Positions 15,618 to 22,858 of a DNA stretch of 33,052 nt are shown piece after piece; positions within the stretch are counted from its first letter, which is position 1, and the number at the start of each line of letters is the position of its first letter. Source of the DNA: Microbacterium sp. p3-SID336 (GTDB lineage: Bacteria > Actinomycetota > Actinomycetes > Actinomycetales > Microbacteriaceae); assembly GCF_025143365.1 (NCBI RefSeq), contig NZ_JALXPE010000046.1, positions 1 to 33,052 on the forward strand, written 5' to 3'. The translations under genes and the position numbers were made by a program. A model generated the notes under the pieces. It was not told the origin of the DNA. It made no database searches and worked only from the letters and a program-made list of their open reading frames with translations.

Positions 15618-16646
15618 CTAGAACTGATCGACCGTGAAGCCGTACTTCGTGCCGAGAGCGACCGACGTCGTCTCGATGATCTTCGCGACCAGTGCGACGT
15701 TGTGCAGATAGCCGTCCCGATCGAGGGTGCGGTCCAGATCGAGCCGATGAACCACGTCGTGCCGGTCGTCGATCACCGTGGTGAGACCGTCGAGAAGGCT
15801 GCCGTTCCGGTTCAAGACCCGGCGTCGCGGGGCGAGGATCTTCCCCAGGTCGATCCCGAACCACTCTCTGAAGGTCGCGGAGAGGCCGGACACGCTCTGG
15901 AAGCTGTACTCGCGCGCGATGATGCTCTCCACCGTGATCTCCCCGTTCGCGAGGCGCCGCAGATCCTCTCCGGTGAGCTTCGCCGGGACCTTCTTCTGCT
16001 GGACCTTGGACTGCGCGGCAGGATCGTGCTGCGCGAGCACGATGAAGACGTGCAGGAAGTAATGCTCCAGTACCGCGACCAGCATGGGGAGCAGACCGTT
16101 GTAGACCACGCGCGCAGGGTCGTACCGCTGCACCGCCTCGAACACGCGCGCCGAGATCGGGTCGTCATCGGCGCCGCTGGGTCGAAGGATCTTCTCGTCG
16201 GGTGCGGCGAAGCGCAGTGCTTCCAGGACCTCCGTCGCCTTGTCATGCGTTCTGTTGATCCCCCGGCTGAGCGGGGTCGACTGATCCTCCCAGAGAGGGA
16301 TGTACCTGTTCCTCCCGTAGTCTCCGTCGATCCGACCGCCGAACTGGGCACGGGCGCGACGGATCACGCCGTTGAGCTTCTCGATGTCGTGGATCGAGGC
16401 CCAGCTCTTGGCATGAACGGCCAGCACGAGCTGCGACGCGCTCGCACCGGGGTCGTCGCTCCCGGGAAACAGCGAGGCCTCCACGCCGGAGGTCGACCGA
16501 TACTCGGCCTCTTCGAACCAGAAAAAGTACGACCAGCCGGGCCGAGGAGCGATCGACTCGCTGCGCACGAATCCCTCTTCCGCCAGGAACGCCGAGACGT
16601 CCCTCTTCCTGGCAGCGTCCATGCGGAGGAGGAGGTCCACACCCAT
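15618..16646 (-). CDS. Hypothetical protein with HEPN-like C-terminus
   Basis: A 342-aa soluble protein that I do not recognise as a whole. The N-terminal half (GVDLLLRMDAARKRDVSAFL; GRIDGDYGRNRYIPLW) is of unknown type. The C-terminal half is helical and carries a hydrophobic helix (LLPMLVAVLEHYFLHVF) and RHDVVH at residues 295-300. R-x4-H is the catalytic signature of HEPN ribonucleases, and the order of long helix then R-x4-H fits that fold. HEPN proteins often act in toxin, abortive infection or RNA-processing systems, but no antitoxin lies next to it. The start ATG 16646 has a GAAGG Shine-Dalgarno 8 bases upstream. The HEPN call is inference. Confidence 0.6.
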   Translation of the reverse strand: MGVDLLLRMDAARKRDVSAFLAEEGFVRSESIAPRPGWSYFFWFEEAEYRSTSGVEASLFPGSDDPGASASQLVLAVHAKSWASIHDIEKLNGVIRRARAQFGGRIDGDYGRNRYIPLWEDQSTPLSRGINRTHDKATEVLEALRFAAPDEKILRPSGADDDPISARVFEAVQRYDPARVVYNGLLPMLVAVLEHYFLHVFIVLAQHDPAAQSKVQQKKVPAKLTGEDLRRLANGEITVESIIAREYSFQSVSGLSATFREWFGIDLGKILAPRRRVLNRNGSLLDGLTTVIDDRHDVVHRLDLDRTLDRDGYLHNVALVAKIIETTSVALGTKYGFTVDQF

Positions 16647-16791
16647 CGTCGAAACCTTCTCTCGTCGGCGCGCAGTGCGCAATCCGCTCCATTGTTCCGC
16701 ACCGCGGCGCTGCGACGGCCGATTCCCGCCAGACCGGAACCGGTGCCGGCTGACAACCTGCAGCTATGACTTCTACGGAACGGCCGCCACG

Positions 16792-17412
16792 ATGACCCTG
16801 GCGAGCGGTGTCGCTCTGGTCGTCTTCCTCTTCCCGCTCGCGTACAGCCCCGGACCGGGCAACGCGTTCTTCGCCGCCATCGGCGCCTCGCGGGGTTTGC
16901 GCGCCGCGATCCCTGCCTTGGCGGGCTACCACGTCGCCACCTTCGTGATCACGTGCTCGATCGGGCTCGGGATGGGTGCGACGGTCCTCCGGCACCCGGC
17001 CGTGGCGAAGGCTCTGGCCGCCATCGGAGCCGTCTACGTGCTCTGGCTGGCGTGGCTCTTCTTCCGGTCGGCTCGAAGCAGGCACGCATCGAGCATCGAG
17101 ATACCAGCGCGCAGCGTCGGCTTCTGGTCGGGTGCGGTCGTTCTGCTGCTGAACCCGAAGGCGTACTACATCATCGCGGTGATGTTCGCCCGGTTCCTGC
17201 AGCCCCCGCAGGACGGCGATCTCCTCGCAGTTCTCGCGATCACCGTCATCTTCACGCTCAACAACCTTCTCGCGTTCGTGATCTGGACCTTGGCCGGCCA
17301 GGGTCTGTCTGCGCTCTTTCGTGGGGTCCGATCCAAGAAGTGGCTCGACTACGGCTTCGCCGTCACGCTCGTGGGAGTCGCCGTCTGGATGGCTCTCCCC
17401 GTCTTCCTGTAG
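16792..17412 (+). CDS. LysE family amino acid exporter
   Basis: A 206-aa LysE/RhtB-type membrane protein with about six helices. The N-terminal SPGPGNAFFAAIGASRG is the family hallmark, and ARSVGFWSGAVVLLLNPKAYY is the second conserved region with the NPK motif. It exports amino acids or related metabolites by proton antiport; substrate unknown. I start at ATG 16792. A 9-codon frame beginning with ATG 16766 ends in a TGA overlapping this start (ATGA), possibly a leader peptide, though it lacks a Shine-Dalgarno. It is divergent from the HEPN-like gene. Confidence 0.9.
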   Translation: MTLASGVALVVFLFPLAYSPGPGNAFFAAIGASRGLRAAIPALAGYHVATFVITCSIGLGMGATVLRHPAVAKALAAIGAVYVLWLAWLFFRSARSRHASSIEIPARSVGFWSGAVVLLLNPKAYYIIAVMFARFLQPPQDGDLLAVLAITVIFTLNNLLAFVIWTLAGQGLSALFRGVRSKKWLDYGFAVTLVGVAVWMALPVFL

Positions 17413-17445
17413 CTCACGCGCACGCGAATCTTGATGTCGTGCGAG

Positions 17446-17765
17446 CTAGGAGAGCCAGGCGAAGGCAGCGACGCCGACCGCGATCAGGACGACTGTGGCC
17501 GCCAGGATGATCCAGCCGACCCAGGCACTCTTCGGCGGGCGCCCCGCAGCGGGTGGTTCGCCGAGCCTGCGACGAAGCCGGTCTGCTTCCGCCTCCAGCT
17601 CTTCCGATCGTCGCTCGGTGGCCGGAGTCCACGAGTTCGGCAGGCCCGCAGCCGTCGCCGAGCGATGCCATCGAGCTCGGCGGTGACCTCGTCGAGCCGC
17701 GCGCGGAGATCCCGTGCGCTGTCGGCGGCGGGGCGCTGCTCTTGACTCTCGGGACCGTCCGTCAT
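17446..17765 (-). pseudogene. Frameshifted gene for a tail-anchored small protein
   Basis: From ATG 17765 one frame encodes MTDGPESQEQRPAADSARDLRARLDEVTAELDG and then becomes Arg-rich nonsense. From about 17660 downward a second frame continues sensibly: a charged coiled-coil stretch (TERRSEELEAEADRLRRRL), a Pro/Ala linker and one hydrophobic helix (WIILAATVVLIAVGVAAFAW) ending at the TAG at 17446-17448. Adding a single base near 17656-17664 would join both into about 106 residues. This is the layout of small actinobacterial proteins with a coiled coil and C-terminal membrane anchor. It is either a real one-base deletion, a sequencing error or, less likely, programmed frameshifting. Confidence 0.6.
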
Positions 17766-18154
17766 GCGCTCACCGTACCTCGGGCTGACAGGATGCGAAC
17801 CAGCGCCGCCGTAGAACGCCAGGCGAGCCTCACCCACTGAACTTCCCATACGCCAATGATCCGCCGAGTTCACGACACACCACTGTCGGCGATGCCAGCT
17901 AGCAGACAAGCTGGCTTCGTGGCCGGAGCGCGGGCGAGCCACGCCTGCCCCCGATTCGAATCGAGCCTCAGCCGCGATTGGAGAGCAGCTTGACGGCGCT
18001 CGAGTGATGCTCTTGGCCCGAGCCGCTGGCGGAAGACGGGAGGCTGGCGTGCTGCTCGTTCGAGCCTGGTTCCCGGTGCGGAGCGCATTCGATTCTCGTC
18101 GCCGGTAGCCTGAGACCGCACTTGCATGGACCGGCGACTGGAACAAGGGATGTG
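17766..18154. other. 389-bp gap, non-coding
   Basis: No frame here has both a start signal and a plausible protein. GCCAGCT/AGCTGGC (17894-17900 with 17909-17915) forms a hairpin. GATTCGAATC occurs near 17953 and a T-arm-like GGTTCGCATCC is on the minus strand near 17790, but neither folds as a tRNA. AAGGGA before ATG 18155 is the only gene signal I trust. Confidence 0.5.
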
Positions 18155-19078
18155 ATGGCTGAAGTTCTGAGCGGCTTCGTCGTCATCGCCGCCATCGCTC
18201 TGGTTGGCCTCATCACTGCTCGTATCGGCGTACTCGGTGACACTGCAACGGCGGTGCTCAGCAAGCTGACGATGACCATTGGCTTGCCGGCGCTGGTGTT
18301 CACCGTAGTGAGCCGGTCACACCTCAGCGACATCTTCTCCGTCACGGGGCTTGTCGCGGCCATCTCCGGCATCATGATGATGGCGGTATTCGCCCTTGCC
18401 GGTTCATTCGCCCGCTGGGGTGCGGCAAGCACGACCATCGGATCGCTCGCGTCCGGACTCGTGAATTCAACGAACCTTGGCGTCCCGATCTCGACGTATC
18501 TCTTCGGCGACGTCACGGCGGTGACTGCCATCATGCTGTTTCAACTGTCGATTCTGACGCCTATCGCGCTCACTCTCCTGGACTTCATGACCGGCCGCGG
18601 CGACCGCAGCAGACCGTGGCGCATGCTACTGGTGCCTGTCCGAAATCCGGTCACCGTGACCGCGCTCGTCGCGATTGCCTTCAACCTGCTTGGCATCCAC
18701 CTGCCGCCGCTGGCCATGGCCCCGGTGGAGCTGCTTGGGCAGCTCAGCGTGCCGGTGATGCTGTTGCTCTTCGGGATGTCTCTCATGCAGGCGAAGGTCC
18801 GAGTGCCGAGACCGGACCGTCTCCCGGTCGCGCTCTCCATCACCTTGAAGTCCCTCGTACAGCCGGCGGTGGCCTACGTTCTCGCGCGTTGGGTCTTCCA
18901 CCTCGAGGACTCGGTCGTGTTCGTGTGCGTGGCGTGCGCTGCCCTGCCGACGGCCCAGAACGTTGTCGTGTGCGCAACTCGCTACAACGTAGGCCTCAAT
19001 ATCGCGCGGACGAGCGCCATCGTCACAACCGTGCTCACTATCCCCCTTCTCCTGGCGGCGGTCGCGCTGTTGACGTAA
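18155..19078 (+). CDS. AEC family transporter (auxin efflux carrier type)
   Basis: A 307-aa integral membrane protein of the AEC/BART superfamily with about ten helices, arranged as two similar halves. Typical features are the N-terminal IGVLGDTATAVLSKLTMTIGLPALVF segment, a polar break LVNSTNLGVPISTYLFG in the first half and LPTAQNVVVCATRYN in the second. Bacterial members are thought to transport organic acids such as malate or malonate. ATG 18155 has AAGGGA 5 bases upstream. Codon use is somewhat less GC-rich than the neighbours, and decayed sequence flanks it on both sides, so acquisition by transfer is possible. Confidence 0.9.
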   Translation: MAEVLSGFVVIAAIALVGLITARIGVLGDTATAVLSKLTMTIGLPALVFTVVSRSHLSDIFSVTGLVAAISGIMMMAVFALAGSFARWGAASTTIGSLASGLVNSTNLGVPISTYLFGDVTAVTAIMLFQLSILTPIALTLLDFMTGRGDRSRPWRMLLVPVRNPVTVTALVAIAFNLLGIHLPPLAMAPVELLGQLSVPVMLLLFGMSLMQAKVRVPRPDRLPVALSITLKSLVQPAVAYVLARWVFHLEDSVVFVCVACAALPTAQNVVVCATRYNVGLNIARTSAIVTTVLTIPLLLAAVALLT

Positions 19079-19122
19079 GTGGAACGCTCAGAGCGGCCTT
19101 CCCCCGGGCAGGCACACCGACC

Positions 19123-19353
19123 GGATCTCTCGCACTGATCGACCACGGGGCGACCATCGTCGCGATCGAGCACAACCTCCGCGTGATCGCGTGTGCCGAC
19201 CACGTGATCGACCTGGGGCCCGGCGCCGGCAACCAGGGAGGCACGATTCTGCACCAAGGCACCCCAGGAGAGCTCGTCCGCGCACCCGCTTCCCTCACAG
19301 GCCGGTACCTCGCGCAGGAGACCAGAATCGCCGGCACTCACGCTGGCACGTAG
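19123..19353 (+). pseudogene. Orphan C-terminal fragment of a UvrA-like ABC ATPase
   Basis: About 76 codons ending in TAG at 19351-19353 encode the tail of an excinuclease ABC subunit A. The signature ATIVAIEHNLRVIACADHVI followed by DLGPGAGNQGG and a HQGTPGEL segment is unmistakable: it is the H-loop/switch region and C-terminus of the second UvrA ATPase domain. The wording fits UvrA-like paralogues (UvrA2/drug-resistance type). Everything N-terminal is missing; the AEC permease gene ends 44 bases before the homology begins. No start codon with a Shine-Dalgarno precedes it, so it is a relic of deletion or rearrangement. Confidence 0.8.
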
Positions 19354-19384
19354 GCCCTCCGCGGTTCGCATGTACGCTGGTGCC

Positions 19385-19456
19385 GTGATGTGGCGACAGC
19401 GATTTCTGCACCCCCGGCCGGGCAATGGCCGCGGGGTCATCGACGTACGCCGATAG
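19385..19456 (+). CDS. Candidate leader peptide before the PheRS-like gene
   Basis: A 23-residue frame from GTG 19385 (ATG at 19388) to TAG 19454-19456, beginning VMWRQRFLHPRPG and ending VIDVRR. It has no Shine-Dalgarno. A weak -10-like TACGCT at 19373-19378 would put transcription start near the GTG, so leaderless translation is possible. It overlaps hairpin-forming sequence (19411-19436), as an attenuator peptide would. It contains one Trp, one Phe and no run of a control codon, so control by a specific amino acid is not evident. Confidence 0.3.
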   Translation: MMWRQRFLHPRPGNGRGVIDVRR

Positions 19457-19463
19457 CGCGTCA

Positions 19464-19528
19464 GGTCTCCGCAGGTACGGCCGGGGGAAGAGAAGGTCGT
19501 TCACCCACCTGCAACAGTCTCGGAGACC
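19464..19528 (+). promoter_or_regulatory. Shine-Dalgarno-sequestering leader hairpin
   Basis: Three nested stems: GGTCTCCG (19464-19471) with CGGAGACC (19521-19528); GCAGGT (19471-19476) with ACCTGC (19507-19512); ACGGCC (19477-19482) with GGTCGT (19495-19500, one G-U pair). The GGAG at 19522-19525, the only Shine-Dalgarno for the ATG at 19533, lies inside the outer stem. In addition CCCCCGGCC at 19411-19419 is perfectly complementary to GGCCGGGGG at 19479-19487, so an alternative fold could open the hairpin. Pairings are seen; switching is inferred. Confidence 0.6.
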
Positions 19529-19532
19529 TCCC

Positions 19533-20651
19533 ATGTCGCACACCAACTACCTGACTTCTGACCAGCTTCACCGCGCCCTGACGCTGCGTGACCTCACTGA
19601 CCCGGCTCGCGGCGCCCATGCGATCCAGATCCTCTTGGAATCGGTGGTGGGCGCCCTGCAATCGGACTGGCATAGCACGGTCCGCCACCTGCGGACGACG
19701 CCGATCGTGCCGGTGCACGAGAACTACGATCGCCTCCGCTACGACGCCCAAGATGTCACCCGCGATCGCAGGTACACCCGCTACCTCAGCCGGACGGTGA
19801 TGCTTCGCAGTCATACCAGCGCCGAGCTCCCCACGGCCCTCGAAGACTACGAGGGTCGAACGGACATCGACGAGCTCATCGTCGCGCCGGGTCTCGTCTA
19901 TCGGCGCGATGCCGTCGACCGTAGCCACGTGGGCGAACCGCATCAGGTGGATCTGTGGCGCATCCGCAGCACATCAGACACGGACGACAAAGACATGATC
20001 GCGATGATCGAACAACTCGTCGAGGCTGTGCTGCCCGGCGCGAGATGGAGGCTGACGGATGCCGTGCACCCCTATACCGTCGGCGGCCGCCAGATCGACG
20101 TGCTTCACGACGGCGAATGGCTGGAGCTCGCCGAATGCGGCCGCATCCATCCGGATGTCCTCCGCGGATCTGGACTCGACCCTCTGCAGTGGTCGGGCCT
20201 GGCGCTCGGTATGGGTCTGGAACGGGCCCTGATGCTGCGCAAGGGCATCCCCGACATCCGCTACCTGCGGGCGGAGGACCCGCGCATTGCCTCCCAGATG
20301 CTCACTCTGGAGCCATGGGAGCATGTCTCGACCCTGCCTGCCACACGTCGAGACATCTCCGTCGTGCTCGGTATCGACGAGGACGAGGAGACGCTGGGCG
20401 ACCGCATCCGGGTCGCGCTCGGAGCTGATGCGGAAGTGATCGAGTCGGTCGAGGTGCTCAGCCGCACCGCCCACGAGGAACTCGCCGATGCGGCGCGCGT
20501 GAGGCTCGGGACGCGGGTGGGCCAGGTCAACCTCCTGCTGCGGATCGTCCTGCGGCCGATCGATCGGACACTGACGTCGGACGACGCCAACGCGATCCGA
20601 AACACCATCTACCGGGCGGTGCACGAAGGACCGGTGATGGAACTGATCTGA
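19533..20651 (+). CDS. PheS-related stand-alone ligase with C-terminal FDX-ACB domain
   Basis: A 372-aa class II aminoacyl-tRNA synthetase-like protein. Residues 1-260 match the PheRS alpha catalytic core: LRSHTS at 91-96, YRRDAVDRSH at 123-132, a WLELAECGRIHPDVL motif near 196-210 and motif 3 GMGLER at 226-231. Residues 266-372, from LPATRRDISVVL, match the ferredoxin-fold anticodon-binding (FDX-ACB) domain that normally ends PheRS beta. The N-terminal coiled coil of bacterial PheS is absent. This is the layout of monomeric mitochondrial PheRS. I recall a database product name, PheS-related mystery ligase, that may apply. It could be an auxiliary PheRS (for example inhibitor-resistant) or an amino acid ligase with another target. 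Motifs are intact, so it is probably active. The leader hairpin sequesters its Shine-Dalgarno. Confidence 0.85.
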   Translation: MSHTNYLTSDQLHRALTLRDLTDPARGAHAIQILLESVVGALQSDWHSTVRHLRTTPIVPVHENYDRLRYDAQDVTRDRRYTRYLSRTVMLRSHTSAELPTALEDYEGRTDIDELIVAPGLVYRRDAVDRSHVGEPHQVDLWRIRSTSDTDDKDMIAMIEQLVEAVLPGARWRLTDAVHPYTVGGRQIDVLHDGEWLELAECGRIHPDVLRGSGLDPLQWSGLALGMGLERALMLRKGIPDIRYLRAEDPRIASQMLTLEPWEHVSTLPATRRDISVVLGIDEDEETLGDRIRVALGADAEVIESVEVLSRTAHEELADAARVRLGTRVGQVNLLLRIVLRPIDRTLTSDDANAIRNTIYRAVHEGPVMELI

Positions 20652-20660
20652 GTTCGGCCG

Positions 20661-20698
20661 CGTCGTGTCCGACGGAAGGGAATCCACCGGACCCGACG
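20661..20698. terminator. Bidirectional terminator hairpin
   Basis: CGTCG-t-GTCCG (20661-20671) pairs with CGGAC-c-CGACG (20688-20698): ten base pairs with one mismatch and a 16-base loop, between the convergent PheRS-like and VOC genes. Confidence 0.55.
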
Positions 20699-20719
20699 CC
20701 GCCGATCTCGGCGAAACGG

Positions 20720-21133
20720 CTACTCGGCGTACGGCTGATCGGGTGCGTGATCGCTGTAGCCGATGCTCCAGATGTAGCCGTCCGGGTCGGCGAACGTGCC
20801 GCCGTACCCGCCCCAGGGCAGCGCGCCCGCCGGGTTGAGAATCGTCGCACCGGCGGCGTGCGCCTCCATGATGACCTCGTCGACGCGTGCCTCGGAGCGG
20901 ACGACGTAGGTCAGCACCACGCCGCTGAACCCGCTGCCCTCCGGGTCGGCGCCGACCTGTGCGGCGAGTCCGTCGCGTCCGTAGAAACCGACGGGCGAGG
21001 CACCATCGGATTCGAAGAACACGGAGATGCCGAAGTCGCTCTGGACCTTCCAACCGAGTCCCTCGGTGTAGAACCTTTTGGCCCGATCCATGTCCCGGAC
21101 GCCGAGAAGAATCGAGCTGACGTGTGCTTTCAT
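20720..21133 (-). CDS. VOC family protein
   Basis: A 137-aa vicinal oxygen chelate (glyoxalase/bleomycin resistance fold) protein. Two beta-alpha-beta-beta-beta modules are visible: LLGVRDMDRAKRFYTEGLGW at the front and GGYGGTFADPDGYIWSIGY at the back. The latter is the typical second-module ending of uncharacterised dioxygenase-like or antibiotic-binding members. Substrate unknown. ATG 21133. It is divergent from a LysR regulator with a perfect 16-bp palindrome between them, so it may be that regulator's target. Confidence 0.88.
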   Translation of the reverse strand: MKAHVSSILLGVRDMDRAKRFYTEGLGWKVQSDFGISVFFESDGASPVGFYGRDGLAAQVGADPEGSGFSGVVLTYVVRSEARVDEVIMEAHAAGATILNPAGALPWGGYGGTFADPDGYIWSIGYSDHAPDQPYAE

Positions 21134-21210
21134 GCTGTGCTCCCTGTTCGTGTGAGATGTTCGAGTCCAGAATGCGAAGGGTCGACCGCCTCATCAACGG
21201 GAGATGTCGC

Positions 21211-21226
21211 GACTGATCGATCAGTC
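21211..21226. promoter_or_regulatory. Perfect 16-bp palindrome, candidate LysR operator
   Basis: GACTGATCGATCAGTC is fully self-complementary. It lies in the 148-bp spacer between the divergent VOC and LysR genes, 56 bases before the lysR start. LysR regulators usually bind such dyads next to their own promoters. Confidence 0.6.
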
Positions 21227-21281
21227 CTGCTTATGTCGAGCGGGATAGGCTCGGGCCACCGGCACGGGCGGGAAGGACGCA

Positions 21282-22199
21282 ATGGAGCTTCGAGACATCG
21301 AGATCTTCCTCACGCTCGCGGAGGAACTGCACTTCGGCCGCACCGCGGCGCGACTGCACGTCTCGCAGGCGCGAGTCAGTCAAGTGATCGCTCAGTTCGA
21401 GAGGCGGATCGGGGGGAGCCTGTTCGATCGGTCAAACCGTCGAGATGTGCGCCTCACGCCTGTCGGCGCCCGGCTCCGCGACGACCTGGCCCCCGCGCAT
21501 GGCGCGCTACAGGGCGGCCTGGAACGCGCGAAGCTGTCGGCTCGCGGCATCGACGCCCGCCTGCGCGTCGGGTTGATGCCCTACAACGTCCCCGTTCTGC
21601 ACGGCTACTGGAATGCCTTCGCCAGCCGCCACCCGACATACGAGCTGCAGGTGCGTCACGCGTCATTCGTCGACCCGTTCGGGAGCCTCCGGAGAGGCGA
21701 GATCGATGTTCTGGTCACTTGGCTCCCCGTCGAAGAAGCCGACCTGACCGTCGGGCCCACGCTGTTCACGGACTCCCGTGTCCTGGCGGTCTCCGTCGAC
21801 CATGAGCTCGCCGGCAGGTCGTCGGCACCCCTCGAAGCGCTGGCGGACTTCGCCCATGTCCGGGTGCCGAACATGCCGGAGTCGTGGGAGAACGGCTACC
21901 TGCCCTTTCGCACGCCGAGCGGGCGGGCGATCGAGCGCGTGGAGGCGGTCACCAGTGCGGACGAGCTGCTGCAGCTCGTCAGCACCGGAGAGATCATCCA
22001 TCCGTTCCCGGCGCACGTGGCGCACTACTGGTCCCTGCCCCAGATCCGCTGGCTGCCGATTCCGGATCTGCCGCGGCTCACGTATGCGCTGGTGTGGCGC
22101 ACGGACGCGGAGAATGCTCCGATCCGCGCTTTCGCTCGGACCGTCGCAGATCTCGGACCGGTCGACGAGGGGCGAGAGCCACACGAACTCAGCCAGTGA
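21282..22199 (+). CDS. LysR family transcriptional regulator
   Basis: A 305-aa LysR-type regulator. The N-terminal winged helix is MELRDIEIFLTLAEELHFGR followed by TAARLHVSQARVSQVIAQFE, with the standard 20-residue HTH spacing. A linker helix follows, then a periplasmic-binding-protein-like effector domain of normal size starting at DARLRVGLM. The effector is unknown. Divergent VOC protein and the palindrome in the spacer suggest local control. A terminator hairpin lies 16 bases after the stop. Confidence 0.93.
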   Translation: MELRDIEIFLTLAEELHFGRTAARLHVSQARVSQVIAQFERRIGGSLFDRSNRRDVRLTPVGARLRDDLAPAHGALQGGLERAKLSARGIDARLRVGLMPYNVPVLHGYWNAFASRHPTYELQVRHASFVDPFGSLRRGEIDVLVTWLPVEEADLTVGPTLFTDSRVLAVSVDHELAGRSSAPLEALADFAHVRVPNMPESWENGYLPFRTPSGRAIERVEAVTSADELLQLVSTGEIIHPFPAHVAHYWSLPQIRWLPIPDLPRLTYALVWRTDAENAPIRAFARTVADLGPVDEGREPHELSQ

Positions 22200-22214
22200 G
22201 ACCTAGGCCCCGCG

Positions 22215-22241
22215 GCGACCGCGAGCCAAGCTCGAGGTCGC
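22215..22241 (+). terminator. Terminator hairpin after lysR
   Basis: GCGACC-g-CGAGC (22215-22226) pairs with GCTCG-a-GGTCGC (22230-22241): eleven pairs, one G-A mismatch, loop CAA. No U-run. Confidence 0.65.
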
Positions 22242-22370
22242 GCCCGGGAGCATCCTTCCGATCGATAAGCCAGGACGCGATCGGTGTTTCGTGATTGGAG
22301 ATTGTTCGCATTCCCGGGGGCTCACCAGGCTGGGGACAGGGGAATCGACCCCACAAGAAGGAGAGACGAC

Positions 22371-22847
22371 ATGACGACGACACTCACCACAACACCCCGG
22401 ATGAGCAATCCGGCCGCGATCCTCGACGGCGCCTCGGCGGCGATCTTCGCGCTCATGAAGGCCGCGCGGCAGACGGACCTGGCGCACTCGACCCTCGAGT
22501 TGGTCCACCTGCGGGTGAGCCAGATCAACGGCTGCAGCCCCTGCGTCGACTCCGGCGTGAAGTCCGCGAAGAAGGCGGGCGAGTCTGACGAGCGCCTGCA
22601 CGCGGTGGTCGCCTGGCGCGAGACGCCGTACTTCACTGACCAGGAGCGCGCCGCGCTGGCGCTGGCGGAGAGCGCCACCCGGCTTGCCGATCGACCGGAC
22701 GCCGTGTCGGACGAGGTGTGGAACGACGCAGCGGGCTTCTTCGACGAGCGTCAGCTGGCAGCCCTGATCCTCTACATCGCGACGACCAACCTCTTCAACC
22801 GCCTGAACGCGACCACACGCCAGCTCGCCGGCGGCTCCTGGAACTGA
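22371..22847 (+). CDS. Carboxymuconolactone decarboxylase/AhpD-like family protein
   Basis: A 158-aa helical protein of the CMD/AhpD family. The CxxC pair is in QINGCSPCVDSGVKSAKK, with a conserved Glu in STLELVHLRVSQ and the family segment LHAVVAWRETPYFTDQERAALALAE. AhpD enzymes use C-x-x-C-x-x-x-H to reduce peroxides or alkylperoxidases; here the His position is Gly, so classical AhpD chemistry may be altered or absent. ATG 22371 follows an AAGGAG Shine-Dalgarno. An ABM-type gene follows after 11 bases, so they form a two-gene operon, which a strong hairpin ends. Confidence 0.9.
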   Translation: MTTTLTTTPRMSNPAAILDGASAAIFALMKAARQTDLAHSTLELVHLRVSQINGCSPCVDSGVKSAKKAGESDERLHAVVAWRETPYFTDQERAALALAESATRLADRPDAVSDEVWNDAAGFFDERQLAALILYIATTNLFNRLNATTRQLAGGSWN

Positions 22848-22858
22848 GAGGCACCACG

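Noticed and set aside
17780..17840. tRNA-like stretch on the minus strand (GGTTCGCATCC T-arm look, GAGGCTCGCC)
   Set aside because: The T stem has a mismatch and no 7-base anticodon loop or acceptor pairing can be drawn.
19385..19532. T-box riboswitch before the PheRS-like gene
   Set aside because: I searched for the TGGNACCGCG-type T-box core; only a shorter TGGCCGCGG is present and no specifier loop is evident.
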